From Myxococcota bacterium (GTDB taxonomy: Bacteria; Myxococcota_A; Bradymonadia; UBA7976; UBA1532), in contig CAUJDF010000038.1 in NCBI GenBank assembly GCA_963169045.1, positions 124,001 through 188,000 of the forward strand: a DNA stretch of 64,000 nucleotides. The letters are read 5' to 3'. Below the pieces are notes generated by a model. The model had not been told where the DNA came from. It did not search any database and worked only from the letters and a program-made list of their open reading frames with translations. Position numbers and translations under genes: made by a program. Below, piece by piece: positions 47,486-56,735 of the stretch (position 1 is the first letter of the stretch; each line of letters opens with the position of its first letter).

Positions 47486-48658
47486 TCAGCGGTCGGCGCA
47501 GCAGCGGAAGCCCGTCGAGTAGTCCCAGTGTCCCGTGTCGTGCGCCGTCGTGCGGTACAGGCAGCCGTTCCCGTTGATGCGCGTGTCGACATAGAAACCG
47601 CCGCGGAAGGTGCCCGCGGGATCGGCCGTCCACTCGTGCAGGTTGCCCATCATGTCGAGGGCGCCCTCGGCGGTGACGCAGCCGGGGTGGCTGCCGGTCG
47701 TCGCGAGCGAGTCGGGGAGCTGGTTGATGCACGCGTCCTGGATGCGGTCGAAGGGCGTCGGGTCGTCGGGAAAGAGCTCGACGGCGGGGTGGCGCGCGCG
47801 ACGGTCGTTGCAGACGTCGTCCTGGCGCGCGTCGCCGTACGGGTAGGTGTGCTCGTCGGGGCCCTGGCAGGCGCGCAGCCACTCGGCGTCGGTGCACAGG
47901 CGCTTGCCGGCCTCGGCGCAGGCGCGGCCGGCCTGGACGCCGTTCACATAGCCCTGTGGGACGGCGCCGCGCAGCGAGACGGCGCGCACGCGCCGGTCGC
48001 CGGGGTTGTGGTAGGGCGACCAGGGGCGCTCGCCGTCGGCGGTCACCTCGACGAGGGCCGCCTCGAAGCGGTCCACGCAGAAGTCGGCGGCCGGGAGCAT
48101 GCCCGGCGGGCAGCCGCCCTCGCCCGGCGCCTCGGAGAGGCCGGCGTTGGGCTGCGGGTGGTCGTCGGCGTCGCAGGCGCCGGCGCGCGGGACGCAGCAC
48201 TGGATCTCGGCCGGTCCCGGGCAGTGGCCGGGGACGGGCTGGCGATCGTCGTCGCAGTCGGCGACGTCGAGGCACTCGCCGGGGGCGTCGCCGACCTGGC
48301 ACGGACCCCAGCCGCCGGCGTCGGGCGCGGGGGCGGCGTCCGGGTCGGGGCCGGCGTCGACCGCCGCGTCCACGTCGACCGCCGCGTCCGCGTCGACCGC
48401 CGCGTCCACGTCGACCGCCGCGTCCGGGTCGACCGCCGCGTCCACGTCGACCGCCGCGTCCCTTCCCACGGCGCCATCGCCCGCCGCGTCCGGGTCGACC
48501 GCCGCGTCCCTTCCCACGGCGCCATCGCCCGCCGCGTCGATGACGGTCGCCGCGTCGCCGCCACCGGCATCCGCCGTGCCACCTGCCGACTGTTCGGCGT
48601 CGCAGCCCCAGAGGGCGCACGCCACGACGACCACGAACTTCCGCATGCCCTCCTTCAT
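47486..48658 (-). CDS. SUMF1/FGE-type lipoprotein
   Basis: 390 residues from ATG (MKEGMRKFVVVVACALWGC); an ATG four codons later follows AAGGAGG but is too close to it. After the lipobox (ALWGC) comes an Asp/Ala linker of AAVDVD repeats. Residues about 190-390 match the formylglycine-generating-enzyme/SUMF1 fold: DFCVDRFEAALVEVT, EAGKRLCTDAEWLRAC, YPYGDARQDDVCND and DMMGNLHEWTADPAGTFRGG. Most family members in this group are not sulfatase activators; a binding or scaffold role is likely. Confidence 0.85.
   Translation of the reverse strand: MKEGMRKFVVVVACALWGCDAEQSAGGTADAGGGDAATVIDAAGDGAVGRDAAVDPDAAGDGAVGRDAAVDVDAAVDPDAAVDVDAAVDADAAVDVDAAVDAGPDPDAAPAPDAGGWGPCQVGDAPGECLDVADCDDDRQPVPGHCPGPAEIQCCVPRAGACDADDHPQPNAGLSEAPGEGGCPPGMLPAADFCVDRFEAALVEVTADGERPWSPYHNPGDRRVRAVSLRGAVPQGYVNGVQAGRACAEAGKRLCTDAEWLRACQGPDEHTYPYGDARQDDVCNDRRARHPAVELFPDDPTPFDRIQDACINQLPDSLATTGSHPGCVTAEGALDMMGNLHEWTADPAGTFRGGFYVDTRINGNGCLYRTTAHDTGHWDYSTGFRCCADR
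48366..48533 (-). repeat. 18-bp tandem repeats coding a DAAVDV linker
   Basis: Five 18-bp units start at 48366, 48384, 48402, 48420 and 48438 (GCGTCCACGTCGACCGCC and close variants). They are followed by a 30-bp and 18-bp pattern that occurs twice. The repeats encode the Asp/Ala-rich linker between the lipid anchor and the SUMF1-like domain. Confidence 0.88.
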
Positions 48659-48824
48659 GCGTCGGCCGCGCCCTCCGCCGCAAGCCCCGTCATCGCGTCG
48701 CCGACAGCCACGTCCACAGGACCGCGTTCGTCTTGGTCCTGCCTCGAGCCGCGTTCGTGTGCGATCGGGCGCCGTCTGCGGCAAGCGCTGGCGCCGCGCC
48801 GTCGCCCGTCGCATGCTCGCGCAC

Positions 48825-49421
48825 ATGAAGCGCCCACTCCTCGTCGTCGTCGCCGCACTCGGCGTCCCGGCCGCGGCGGCGCTCGTCGCGCTCCGTTGGA
48901 ACCGCCTGCCGTCGAGCAGCATGGAGCCGTCGTTCGCCACCGGCAGCCTGCTCGTCAGCAACCGCTTCGCCTACGCGGGCGGGGGGGCGCCGGCCCGCGG
49001 CGACGCGATCGTCTTCTTCTATCCGTGCCAACCGGGTGTCGAGTTCGCCAAGCGGGTCGTCGCGGTCGAGGGCGACGTCGTCTCCGTCGACGAGGCGGGC
49101 TTCGCCACCGTGAACGGCGTGCGCGAAACGGCGCGCCGCGGCGAGCCCTGGCACGAGGCGCTCCCTGGGTGCACGCCGGTCCGCTTCGCCCACGACGGCT
49201 ACGAGACGCTGCATTGCCCCGGCGAGGACTCCACACCGTTGCGGGACGGCGAGCCCCTGGGATGGGGCGGCTGCGACGGCAACGCGCCCGCGTTCCCGTG
49301 GAAGGTCCCACCCGGCCACGTCTTCGTCCTCGGCGACAACCGCCCGAACTCGTCCGACTCGCGCCACTGGGGCTTCGTGCCGGTGGGCCACGTCCTCGGC
49401 CGCATCGTCGGCTCGCTCTGA
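48825..49421 (+). CDS. lepB: Signal peptidase I
   Basis: 198 residues from ATG (MKRPLLVVVAALGVPAAAAL, one N-terminal membrane helix); an ATG four codons upstream is possible. The catalytic Ser32 lies in SSSMEPSF and Lys76 in EFAKRVVAVEGD. Box E reads FVLGDNRPNSSDSRHWGFVP. It removes signal peptides at the outer face of the inner membrane. It is short for the family and has a Cys pair (PCQPG, CTPVRF, CPGED) inserted in the middle. Many exported proteins nearby are its potential clients. Confidence 0.93.
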   Translation: MKRPLLVVVAALGVPAAAALVALRWNRLPSSSMEPSFATGSLLVSNRFAYAGGGAPARGDAIVFFYPCQPGVEFAKRVVAVEGDVVSVDEAGFATVNGVRETARRGEPWHEALPGCTPVRFAHDGYETLHCPGEDSTPLRDGEPLGWGGCDGNAPAFPWKVPPGHVFVLGDNRPNSSDSRHWGFVPVGHVLGRIVGSL

Positions 49422-49429
49422 CGCGACCG

Positions 49430-50161
49430 TCAGTCGTCGTCGTGGTCGTCGCGCCCGGCGTGGTGCTCTTCGTGGTGCTCGTCGCCTTCGCCGAGCTGCA
49501 GCTGCGCGCCGCCGAGCGGCAGCGTCACCACGCCCGTCGCCGCGTCGTAGCCCTGGAACAGCACGCCCGCGACGCCGCCGGTGAGCGCGAGCGCCACCAC
49601 GGCGGCGATCGGGCGCGTCGAGCGGATGGCCTGCGCCTCGTCGCCGACCTTGCGACCGTCGACCATGCCGAGCGCGATGTTCTCGCGATGCCGGATCGTG
49701 TGCCAGACGACGCCGGCGACGTGCCCGCCGGCCACCGCGATCAGCGCCCACGCGAGCACCTCGTGCGCCTCCTCGGCGGCCTCCACGCCGGCCCCCATCG
49801 CGAGGCCGGTGGCGCCGAGGCCGAGCACGAGCGCGAACATCGCGATCGCCGCCCAGCTCGTCGCGGGGTTGTGGCCGGTGTGGCGCTCGCCGCTCCGCGA
49901 GAGCGTGCTCTTCAGGTAGCGCAGCAGCGCCGAGGGCCGGAACGAGAAGTCGGCGAAGCGGGCGTGGCGCGTGCCGACCACGCCCCAGAGGACGCGCAGC
50001 GCCACCATGAACCCGGCCACGAGCCCGAGCAGCATGTGGACGGCGAACGCCGCGCTCTCGTCGTCGACCGTCTGCCCGATGACGAAGGCCGCGACGATCG
50101 CGCCGGCGAACAGCCAGTGGAAGAGGCGGACCGGCAGGTCCCAGACGAGGATGCGTTTCAT
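49430..50161 (-). CDS. Cytochrome b561 / Ni,Fe-hydrogenase b-type membrane protein with His-Asp tail
   Basis: 243 residues; GAAGGAGA precedes the ATG. Four hydrophobic helices carry candidate haem ligands: VWDLPVRLFHWLFA (His15), AVHMLLGLVAGF (His42) and GGHVAGVVWHTIRH near the end of helix four. This matches the diheme b-type cytochrome family that accepts electrons from the membrane quinone pool. No hydrogenase or partner cytochrome is next to it. The extra C-terminal tail is rich in His and Asp (GDEHHEEHHAGRDDHDDD), a likely metal-binding sequence. Confidence 0.85.
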   Translation of the reverse strand: MKRILVWDLPVRLFHWLFAGAIVAAFVIGQTVDDESAAFAVHMLLGLVAGFMVALRVLWGVVGTRHARFADFSFRPSALLRYLKSTLSRSGERHTGHNPATSWAAIAMFALVLGLGATGLAMGAGVEAAEEAHEVLAWALIAVAGGHVAGVVWHTIRHRENIALGMVDGRKVGDEAQAIRSTRPIAAVVALALTGGVAGVLFQGYDAATGVVTLPLGGAQLQLGEGDEHHEEHHAGRDDHDDD

Positions 50162-50263
50162 GACGGTCTCCTTCGACGATCAGGGTCGCGAGGTGACCAT
50201 AGGCACTCCGGATGCGTCGTGCCTTGAGCGAGCATTAGAAGTTCATGAGAAGCGGCGGCGCGG

Positions 50264-51997
50264 TCACTGGACGCGAAGCTGCACCGTGCCGCTGCCGTCG
50301 CCGTCGACGATCAGGTGGTACACGCCGGGCGGGGTCGGGCCCTCGTAGCCGTTGCCGGGCCGCACGCAGCGGATCTCGTCGTCCCGGTCGTCGCACCGAC
50401 GCCGCAGGTAGAGGGTCGGCACCGGCCCCTCCCAGCGCTCCACGCTGAAGCCGATCAGGCGCTGCACGCGCAGCTCGAAGCGGAGCGCGACCTCGCCGCT
50501 GCCGGCGCCGCCGCAGCTGCCGGTGGTGCGGCCCTCGAGCATGCCGAGGTCCACCGGGATGATCGCCGACGCGGCCTCGACGTCCTGGATGCGGATGCCG
50601 TCGCACACCGGGGCCGGAGCGCCCTCGGCCACGCCGGGCGACGGGACGGACGGCGCGAAGTCGCGGGCGTTGTCGCCCGTGTCCGTGTGGACCGCGTCGC
50701 GGGTGAGCGACTGGCCGTCGGGCGGGTCGATGGCCGGCGCGCCCTCGCCCGCGAAGACGGCGCCGGCGAACTCGCCGTACCCCACGGCGTCGACCACCCG
50801 CTCGCCGCGCATCAGGCGCACGCTGTCGGGGCCGTTCTGGAAGTCGATGTTGGCGTGCGCCAGGTCGACGACCGCCGCGAGCGGACCGCGCGCCATCGGG
50901 TGCGCGATCACGAACAGGCCGTCGTCCGGGATCGCGCCGGCGAGCGGGACGCGGTTGTAGGCCCCGCCGCCGTTGCCGTTGACGCCCTCGAGCCGGAAGC
51001 CGTCGAGCGGCGTGCCGGGCGGCCCCCAGAGCTCGACGAACACCGCCGGCGCGTCGGCGCCCTCGGCGTCGTACAGGATCTCGTTGATGACGACCGCCGG
51101 CGGCGGCTCGGCGCACGCGGCGTCCACGCAGCCGAACGCGCAGGGCTCGGCGGCGGGCCACTCGACGCACGGATCGGCGTCGTCGGCGCCGCAGACCTGC
51201 CGGCCGCCCTCGGCGCAGCGGGCCTCGCCCTCGGCGCACTCGTCGCGGCAGGCGCCCTCGCACTCGCCCCAGGCGCCCCAGACGCGGCCGGCGCACGTCC
51301 GGTGGCGCCGGCCCGAGTCGCGGGCGCCGCAGGGCTCCTCCTGGCGCTCGCCGTCGGCGCACACGCCCGGCTCCTCGCAGTCGCGCCAGGGCTCGAAGCG
51401 GCCGGCGACGCAGGCGCGCGTGCGCATGCCGCCGGCGCCGCATGCCTGGGTCTGCGCGGCGCCGTCGACGCACTCGTCCGGATCGGCGCAGGGGCCGGGC
51501 GCCGCCCAGCGACCGCCCTCGCAGACGCGCGCGGCGACGCCGCGCAGGTTGATCCCGCAGGCCACCTCGTCGCTGGCGCCGTCGGCGCACTCGGGGCTGT
51601 TGCAGGCGCTCCACTCGCCCCACCGGCCGGCGACGCAGCCGCGGACCTGCTCGCCGCCCTCGCAGGCGATGCGCTCGCTCTCGCCGTCGCGGCAGACGTC
51701 GGGATCGGCGCACTCGCCCTCGACCCAGGCGCCGGCGGGGCAGGTGCGCCGGCGCAGGCCGCGGCCGTTGAGACCGCAGGGCGCGTCCTCGACCTGCCCG
51801 GGCGCGCAGGCCGCGACCGCCGCGTCGGACGCCACGGCCCCGTCCGGCGCGGCCGCCCCGTCCGGCGTGCCGCCGTCCCCGGCCGGCGCCGCGTCGCCGC
51901 CGGGCGCCGCGTCGTCTGCCGCCTGATCGGCCTCGCATCCGGCGACCGCGACGCCGCCCACCACGAGACACCACGTCGCCCAGAAGCTCCGGCGCAT
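50264..51997 (-). CDS. Lamin-tail-domain lipoprotein with Cys-rich repeats
   Basis: 577 residues; GGGAGGGG precedes the ATG. Lipobox VAVAGC. A linker of Asp/Ala residues leads to six or more Cys repeats (about 65-310) of the pattern CADPDECVDG...CGAGGMRTRACVAGRFE, similar to thrombospondin type 1 modules. Residues about 325-470 form a lamin tail domain (VINEILYDAEGADAPAVFVE, LDGFRLEGVNGNGG, DSVRLMRGERVVDAVGYGEF). A C-terminal beta domain, perhaps PPC-like, ends the protein (PPGVYHLIVDGDGSGTVQLR). It is the third gene in line after the kinase and TonB receptor; gap 90 bp. Confidence 0.85.
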   Translation of the reverse strand: MRRSFWATWCLVVGGVAVAGCEADQAADDAAPGGDAAPAGDGGTPDGAAAPDGAVASDAAVAACAPGQVEDAPCGLNGRGLRRRTCPAGAWVEGECADPDVCRDGESERIACEGGEQVRGCVAGRWGEWSACNSPECADGASDEVACGINLRGVAARVCEGGRWAAPGPCADPDECVDGAAQTQACGAGGMRTRACVAGRFEPWRDCEEPGVCADGERQEEPCGARDSGRRHRTCAGRVWGAWGECEGACRDECAEGEARCAEGGRQVCGADDADPCVEWPAAEPCAFGCVDAACAEPPPAVVINEILYDAEGADAPAVFVELWGPPGTPLDGFRLEGVNGNGGGAYNRVPLAGAIPDDGLFVIAHPMARGPLAAVVDLAHANIDFQNGPDSVRLMRGERVVDAVGYGEFAGAVFAGEGAPAIDPPDGQSLTRDAVHTDTGDNARDFAPSVPSPGVAEGAPAPVCDGIRIQDVEAASAIIPVDLGMLEGRTTGSCGGAGSGEVALRFELRVQRLIGFSVERWEGPVPTLYLRRRCDDRDDEIRCVRPGNGYEGPTPPGVYHLIVDGDGSGTVQLRVQ

Positions 51998-52087
51998 CGA
52001 CCCCTCCCCGCGCGAATGCGCCCCCTTACGACAATTGCGGGGTGGTTGTCATGGGGCGCGCGCGGCATGCGAGCCGCAGGACGAGGG

Positions 52088-54964
52088 TCAGTAGGCGAGC
52101 GTGGCGGTCGCAAACAGCGTGCGGCCCGGCTGCGGCACGGTGGGCGACGCGATGTCGCCGCCGGTGGGGTGGTCGACGCGCCAGTCGAGGACGTTGCGCA
52201 GGCCGACGCCGTACTCGAGGTGCCACTGCGGCAGCTGGCCGGTGAGCGTCACGTCCCACAGGAGGGCGGTCTCGGTGTCCTCGCCGTCGCGGGTGAGGCG
52301 CGGCGCCTCGACGCGCAGCCGGTTGGCCAGCAGCGGACCCCCGCGCGTCACCGGCACCACGCCCTTGAGCGCGAACAGATGCGCCGGCGAGTTGCTGATC
52401 TCCTCGCCGTCGCCGAGCCCGCCGACGCGCGTCCGCTGGAAGGAGTACGACGCCGACAGCATCCAGCGCTCGCGCCACTCTCGCCGGACTTCGACCTCGC
52501 CGCCGACCGTGTTCACCTCGTCGTCGAGGTTGCGGTACTGCCCGACGGTCGCGGCCTCGTCGCCGGTGCCGGTCGTCGTCTCCCCGACGACGACCAGGTC
52601 GTTGATGGTGTTGTAGAAGGCCGAGGCGGTGGCGGTGACCGAGCGCGCGAGGCGGTGCGTGTACTCGGCCTCGGTGGTGTAGATCGTCTCGGCGTCGAGG
52701 TCCTCGGCGGCGATCTGCGTCACGCCGTCGTCGTTGTAGGAGAGCTCGTAGGGGCTCGGCGCGCGGAAGGCGCGGCCCCCCATCAGCTTGAGCACGCCGT
52801 CGGTCCAGGGCCGGACGATGACCGCCGCGCGCGGGCTCACGGCGCTGCCGAACGTCGAGAAGTGGTCGACGCGGGTGCCGAAGGAGAGCGCGATCCACTC
52901 GGCGGGCCGCAGGTCGACGGTGCCGTAGCCCGAGTACACCTGGTACCTCGCGTCCTCGTCGAGGTAGGTGCCGCTCACGTCGCGGCTCGTCAGGTCGGCC
53001 TGCAGCTCGGCACGGCCCTCGCCGCCGATCGTGAGGCGCAGCCACTCCCCGAAGCCGTACACGACGCGGCCCTCGCCCCCGGCCCACAGGCCGTCCCACG
53101 CGTCGCGCACGACGCCCGTCTCCGGGTCGTCGTACGGGTAGCCGCCGCGGAAGCGGTACCAGTCGACGTAGGCGCGCAAATACAGGCGGTCGTCCTCGCC
53201 GAGCGACGGCTCGAAGCGGAGCTCGGCGAAGCCTCGCGTGTCCTCGCTGCGGGCCCGGTCGTCGCCGGGGATGGTCTCGAACGCGCCGGTGGGGATGCGC
53301 TTGTTGCGGTGGTTCACGTCGACCTGCAGCGTCAGGTCGCCCCACCACGCCTTGCCGCCGGCCCAGCCGGCCTCGGCCTCGTCGGCGCCGCGCAGGACCT
53401 CATCGGGTGCGACGCCGGGCAGCGACAGGTCGCCGCCCTGGGACTTCACGCCGCCGACGCCGATCCACGCGCCAGCGTGCTCGTCGCCGTAGCCGGCGCC
53501 GCCGCGGGCGCGCACCGTGCGCTCCCCGTCGGCCGCGACCGACACGTGGGGCCGCGGCACGTCGCGCCCGTCCCGCGTGACGACGTTGATCACGCCGAAG
53601 AACGCGTTCGTGCCGTAGAGCACCGATCCCGGGCCGCGCACGACCTCGATGCGCTGCACGTCCTCGAGACTCTCGCGGAAGTCGTAGCCCACGTACGACG
53701 AACCGAGCTGGTCGTCGTTCATCGTGTGGCCGTCGAGCGTGACGAGGACGCGGTTGCCGTAGTCCTCGCCGGGGCGGGAGAAGCCGCGGAAGCCGACCGA
53801 CTTGTACGTGCGGTCGTCGGTCTGGAAGACGCCGCGCGTGCCGGCGAGCGCCTCGTACAGCGTCTGGTCGCCGAAGGCGCGGATCTCCTCGCGGGAGATG
53901 AGGCTGACGCTGGCGGGGGCGTCCTCGATCGACTCCGTGGTGCGCGAGGCGGCGGTGACCTCCTGCAGCGGGCGCAGCTGGGCGCGGACCTGCACGCTCT
54001 CGCGCGGCTCGACGACGACGTCCTGCAGGTGCGGGCGGAAGCCGCTCAGGCTGACGCGCACCTTGTGGAAACCGGCCGGCACGTCGCTCAGCACCGCGGG
54101 CGTGAAGCCGGCGGGCTTGCCGTCGATCTCGATCAGCGCGTCCCGCTCCTCGGCGTCGACGACGAGGGTGCCCGTCTCGAGCGGCAGGTCGATCTGCACG
54201 CGCGTCTCCTCGCGCGGCTGCACGGTCACCGTCTGGCGGACCGGCTGGTGGCCGCGCGCGCTGATGAAGAGCACGTGCGTGCCGGGGACGAGATCGATCG
54301 CGGCGGGCAGGCGGCCGACGACGGGCCCCTCGCCGTCGCCGACGCGGACCTCGGCGCCCTCGGGCGTGCCGGTGACCTGCGCGCGGCCGAGGATGCGCTT
54401 CAGCGGCAGCTCGACGTCGGTCGAGCGCCCGAGCTCGACGGCGAACGGCGCCGACTCCGCCGGCTCGTGCCCGGCGAGCTCGACGAGCACGCGGTGCTGC
54501 CCGGGCTCGAGCGCCAGCACCTTCGGCGTGACGCCGCGCGGGCCGAGGTCCTTGCGGTCGACGTAGATCGTGGCGCCCGGCGGCTCGGAGGCGATGCGGA
54601 CGAGGGCCACCTGCGGGCGGATGCGCTCGATGGCGCGCAGGGCGCCCTCGCGGCGGTCCGGCGCCGTCTCGAGCTCGAGGTACTCGGAGTAGGAGCGGAA
54701 CGCCTCGGCGTAGCGCCCGAGCTGCTCGTAGGCGCGCGCGATGTTGAAGACGACGTTGCGGTTGCGCACCAGCCGGTTCGACATCAGCAGGTGCTCGAGC
54801 GCCTGCTCGTAGTTCTCGACCCTGTACGCCTCGACGCCGAGGCGGAAGTGCAGGTCGGCCTCGTCGGCGAGATCGATGTCGGCGGGCGCGGGCTCCGCCG
54901 CCGTCGCGAGCGCGCACGGTTGGAGCAGCGCGGCCGCCAAGGCCGCGACGCGCAGTCGCCTCAT
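52088..54964 (-). CDS. TPR-PEGA-TonB-dependent receptor fusion
   Basis: 958 residues with a signal peptide. Residues 35-110 look like TPR helices (FRLGVEAYRVENYEQALEHL; NIARAYEQLGRYAEAFRSYS). Three PEGA-type beta repeats follow (IASEPPGATIYVDRKDLGPR; TGTPEGAEVRVGDGEGP; DALIEIDGKPAGFTPAVLSD). From about 330 comes the TonB plug (ISREEIRAFGDQTLYEALAG; VEVVRGPGSVLYGTNAFFGV) and a barrel to the C-terminus (GRTLFATATLAY). It is a complete receptor, normally for siderophores or other large ligands, with an unusual N-terminal extension. No clear TonB box is seen before the plug. Confidence 0.9.
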   Translation of the reverse strand: MRRLRVAALAAALLQPCALATAAEPAPADIDLADEADLHFRLGVEAYRVENYEQALEHLLMSNRLVRNRNVVFNIARAYEQLGRYAEAFRSYSEYLELETAPDRREGALRAIERIRPQVALVRIASEPPGATIYVDRKDLGPRGVTPKVLALEPGQHRVLVELAGHEPAESAPFAVELGRSTDVELPLKRILGRAQVTGTPEGAEVRVGDGEGPVVGRLPAAIDLVPGTHVLFISARGHQPVRQTVTVQPREETRVQIDLPLETGTLVVDAEERDALIEIDGKPAGFTPAVLSDVPAGFHKVRVSLSGFRPHLQDVVVEPRESVQVRAQLRPLQEVTAASRTTESIEDAPASVSLISREEIRAFGDQTLYEALAGTRGVFQTDDRTYKSVGFRGFSRPGEDYGNRVLVTLDGHTMNDDQLGSSYVGYDFRESLEDVQRIEVVRGPGSVLYGTNAFFGVINVVTRDGRDVPRPHVSVAADGERTVRARGGAGYGDEHAGAWIGVGGVKSQGGDLSLPGVAPDEVLRGADEAEAGWAGGKAWWGDLTLQVDVNHRNKRIPTGAFETIPGDDRARSEDTRGFAELRFEPSLGEDDRLYLRAYVDWYRFRGGYPYDDPETGVVRDAWDGLWAGGEGRVVYGFGEWLRLTIGGEGRAELQADLTSRDVSGTYLDEDARYQVYSGYGTVDLRPAEWIALSFGTRVDHFSTFGSAVSPRAAVIVRPWTDGVLKLMGGRAFRAPSPYELSYNDDGVTQIAAEDLDAETIYTTEAEYTHRLARSVTATASAFYNTINDLVVVGETTTGTGDEAATVGQYRNLDDEVNTVGGEVEVRREWRERWMLSASYSFQRTRVGGLGDGEEISNSPAHLFALKGVVPVTRGGPLLANRLRVEAPRLTRDGEDTETALLWDVTLTGQLPQWHLEYGVGLRNVLDWRVDHPTGGDIASPTVPQPGRTLFATATLAY

Positions 54965-54985
54965 CGGAACCTCATCGGCCGATCC

Positions 54986-56608
54986 TCATCGGGTGGTGCG
55001 GATGTCCATGTCGTCGGGCGGGCGCGACGCCGGCGGGGGCGGCCGGCGCGGCGGCGGCGGCCGCGGGATGGTCGGCGCCAGGGCGCGGCGGACGGTCGTG
55101 CCCGCCTGCTCCGGCTTCACGTCCCAGGTCTGCAGCTCGTAGCCGCCACGGCGCAGCGTCAGGCGCTTCGCCTCGGCCGGCACGTCGAGCGGGGCCTGAC
55201 CGATCATGGTCTTGCCGTCCCAGACCTCGACGCCCGGCGGCGTCGTCTCGAGGCGGACCGTAGCCGGCGCCGCCCTGGCGGGGCCGCCCGCCGCCGCCGA
55301 GTCGGCCGCTTCGCGTGCGGACGGCGTCGGCCGCTCCGGCTCGGAGGCGACCACCGCGACGGGCGCGGTCGCCGGCGGCGGCGCGGACGCCGCGACCGGC
55401 GGCGAGGGCACCGCGACCGCGTCGTCGTCGTTCCGGCCGAGCAGGAACACCCCCGCGGCGACGATCACCGCCGCGGCGACGAGCGCCACGATCGGCCACG
55501 GCGATCGGCGCCGCGTCGGCTCGACGAGGCCCGTGCCGGTGACCGCCTGCCCGCGCGGCGGCGACCCGTCGGACGCGTCGGTGTCGACCCCCGACGGCTC
55601 GGGCTCCCGGCGCACGTTCAGCGACTGCATCGAGGCGCGGCTCGCCAGCGACGCCCCCGTGAGGCCGGGCAGCGGCGGCAGCTCGTCGAGCGCGCCGATG
55701 AAGGCCTCGACGTCGGCGTAGCGGTCCTCGGGCTTCTTGGCGAGGCAGCGCAGGACGAGCGCCTCGAGCTCCGGCGGCGGCGCCGCGCCCCCGCGCAGGC
55801 GCAGCGGCGGTACCGGCTCGTTGAGGTGCATCACCAGCGTCTGCACCGCCTTCTCGCCGCGGAACGGCACGCGCCCGGTGAGCACCTCGAAGAGCAGCAC
55901 GCCGAGCGCGTACAGGTCGGTGCGGCCGTCGAGCTGAGTGTGGCGGATCTGCTCGGGCGCCATGTAGCGCGGCGAGCCGATGAACTTGCCGCCCATGGTC
56001 AGGTCCTCGGTGTCGTCGCGCACGAGCTTGGCGATGCCGAAGTCGAGGACCTTGACGAGCTCGCCCTCGTCGCTGGGGACGAGCATCACGTTCGACGGCT
56101 TGAGGTCGCGGTGGACGATGCCGTGGCGGTGCGCCTCGCGCAGCGCGCGCGCCACCTCGCGCACGACCTCGACGGCGCGCGCGGGCGGCAGCGGCCCCTC
56201 CTGGCGGAGCGCCTGCCGGAGCGTGCGCCCCTCGAGGTACTCCATGACCATGAAGTAGGTCTCGAGGCCGCCGACGTCGAAGCGACCGTAGTCGAAGATG
56301 CGCACCGTGTTGGGGTGCGAGAGCTTGGCGACGGTGGCCGCCTCGAGCAGGAAGCGCTTCTGGAAGCCGGGGTCCTGGTCGCCCTGCACGTAGCGGCTGT
56401 CGAGGACCTTCAGCGCGACGGGCCGCTCGAGCGGGAGCTGCTCGGCGAGGTAGATGCGGCCCATGCCGCCCTTGGCCACGAGACGCTGGACGCGGTACTT
56501 GCCGGCGACGACGACGCCGACGAGGTCGTCGCCGCCGACGCCCGCCTGGCTCTCCTCGTCGTCGAAACCGCCGACGTCGCGCCGCGATCCCGTGTCGTCC
56601 CCCGTCAT
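54986..56608 (-). CDS. Ser/Thr protein kinase with PEGA domain
   Basis: 540 residues from ATG (MTGDDTGSRRDVGGFDDEES). Kinase core: GGMGRIY, Lys67 (VALKVL), HRDLKPSNVM near 169 and LDFGIAKL, all intact. A membrane helix at about 368-390 (IVALVAAAVIVAAGVFLLG) leads to a Pro/Ala linker and a PEGA domain (LETTPPGVEVWDGKTMIGQA) predicted in the periplasm. The TonB receptor gene begins 20 bp after it, so a kinase and an outer-membrane receptor with the same PEGA module share one operon. Confidence 0.92.
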   Translation of the reverse strand: MTGDDTGSRRDVGGFDDEESQAGVGGDDLVGVVVAGKYRVQRLVAKGGMGRIYLAEQLPLERPVALKVLDSRYVQGDQDPGFQKRFLLEAATVAKLSHPNTVRIFDYGRFDVGGLETYFMVMEYLEGRTLRQALRQEGPLPPARAVEVVREVARALREAHRHGIVHRDLKPSNVMLVPSDEGELVKVLDFGIAKLVRDDTEDLTMGGKFIGSPRYMAPEQIRHTQLDGRTDLYALGVLLFEVLTGRVPFRGEKAVQTLVMHLNEPVPPLRLRGGAAPPPELEALVLRCLAKKPEDRYADVEAFIGALDELPPLPGLTGASLASRASMQSLNVRREPEPSGVDTDASDGSPPRGQAVTGTGLVEPTRRRSPWPIVALVAAAVIVAAGVFLLGRNDDDAVAVPSPPVAASAPPPATAPVAVVASEPERPTPSAREAADSAAAGGPARAAPATVRLETTPPGVEVWDGKTMIGQAPLDVPAEAKRLTLRRGGYELQTWDVKPEQAGTTVRRALAPTIPRPPPPRRPPPPASRPPDDMDIRTTR

Positions 56609-56696
56609 GGGCTGCGATGATGGCACGGCGCGGCCCGCCGGCCAAAGAGTGCGGCGCCACCGCCGGCACGGACGATGCCGTGACGTGGCCGGGCCG

Positions 56697-56702
56697 CTAG
56701 AA
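56697..56702 (+). promoter_or_regulatory. Candidate -10 element of the small Cys-rich gene
   Basis: TAGAAT matches TATAAT at five of six positions and lies 34 bases upstream of the ATG at 56736. No good -35 hexamer is found at 16 to 18 bp. Weak evidence. Confidence 0.3.
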
Positions 56703-56735
56703 TGCGCGGTCTTGCGAACCGAGGAGCCGAACGGG

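Noticed and set aside
48366..48533. CRISPR or intergenic minisatellite
   Set aside because: It lies inside the SUMF1-like lipoprotein gene and encodes a regular Asp/Ala linker in frame.
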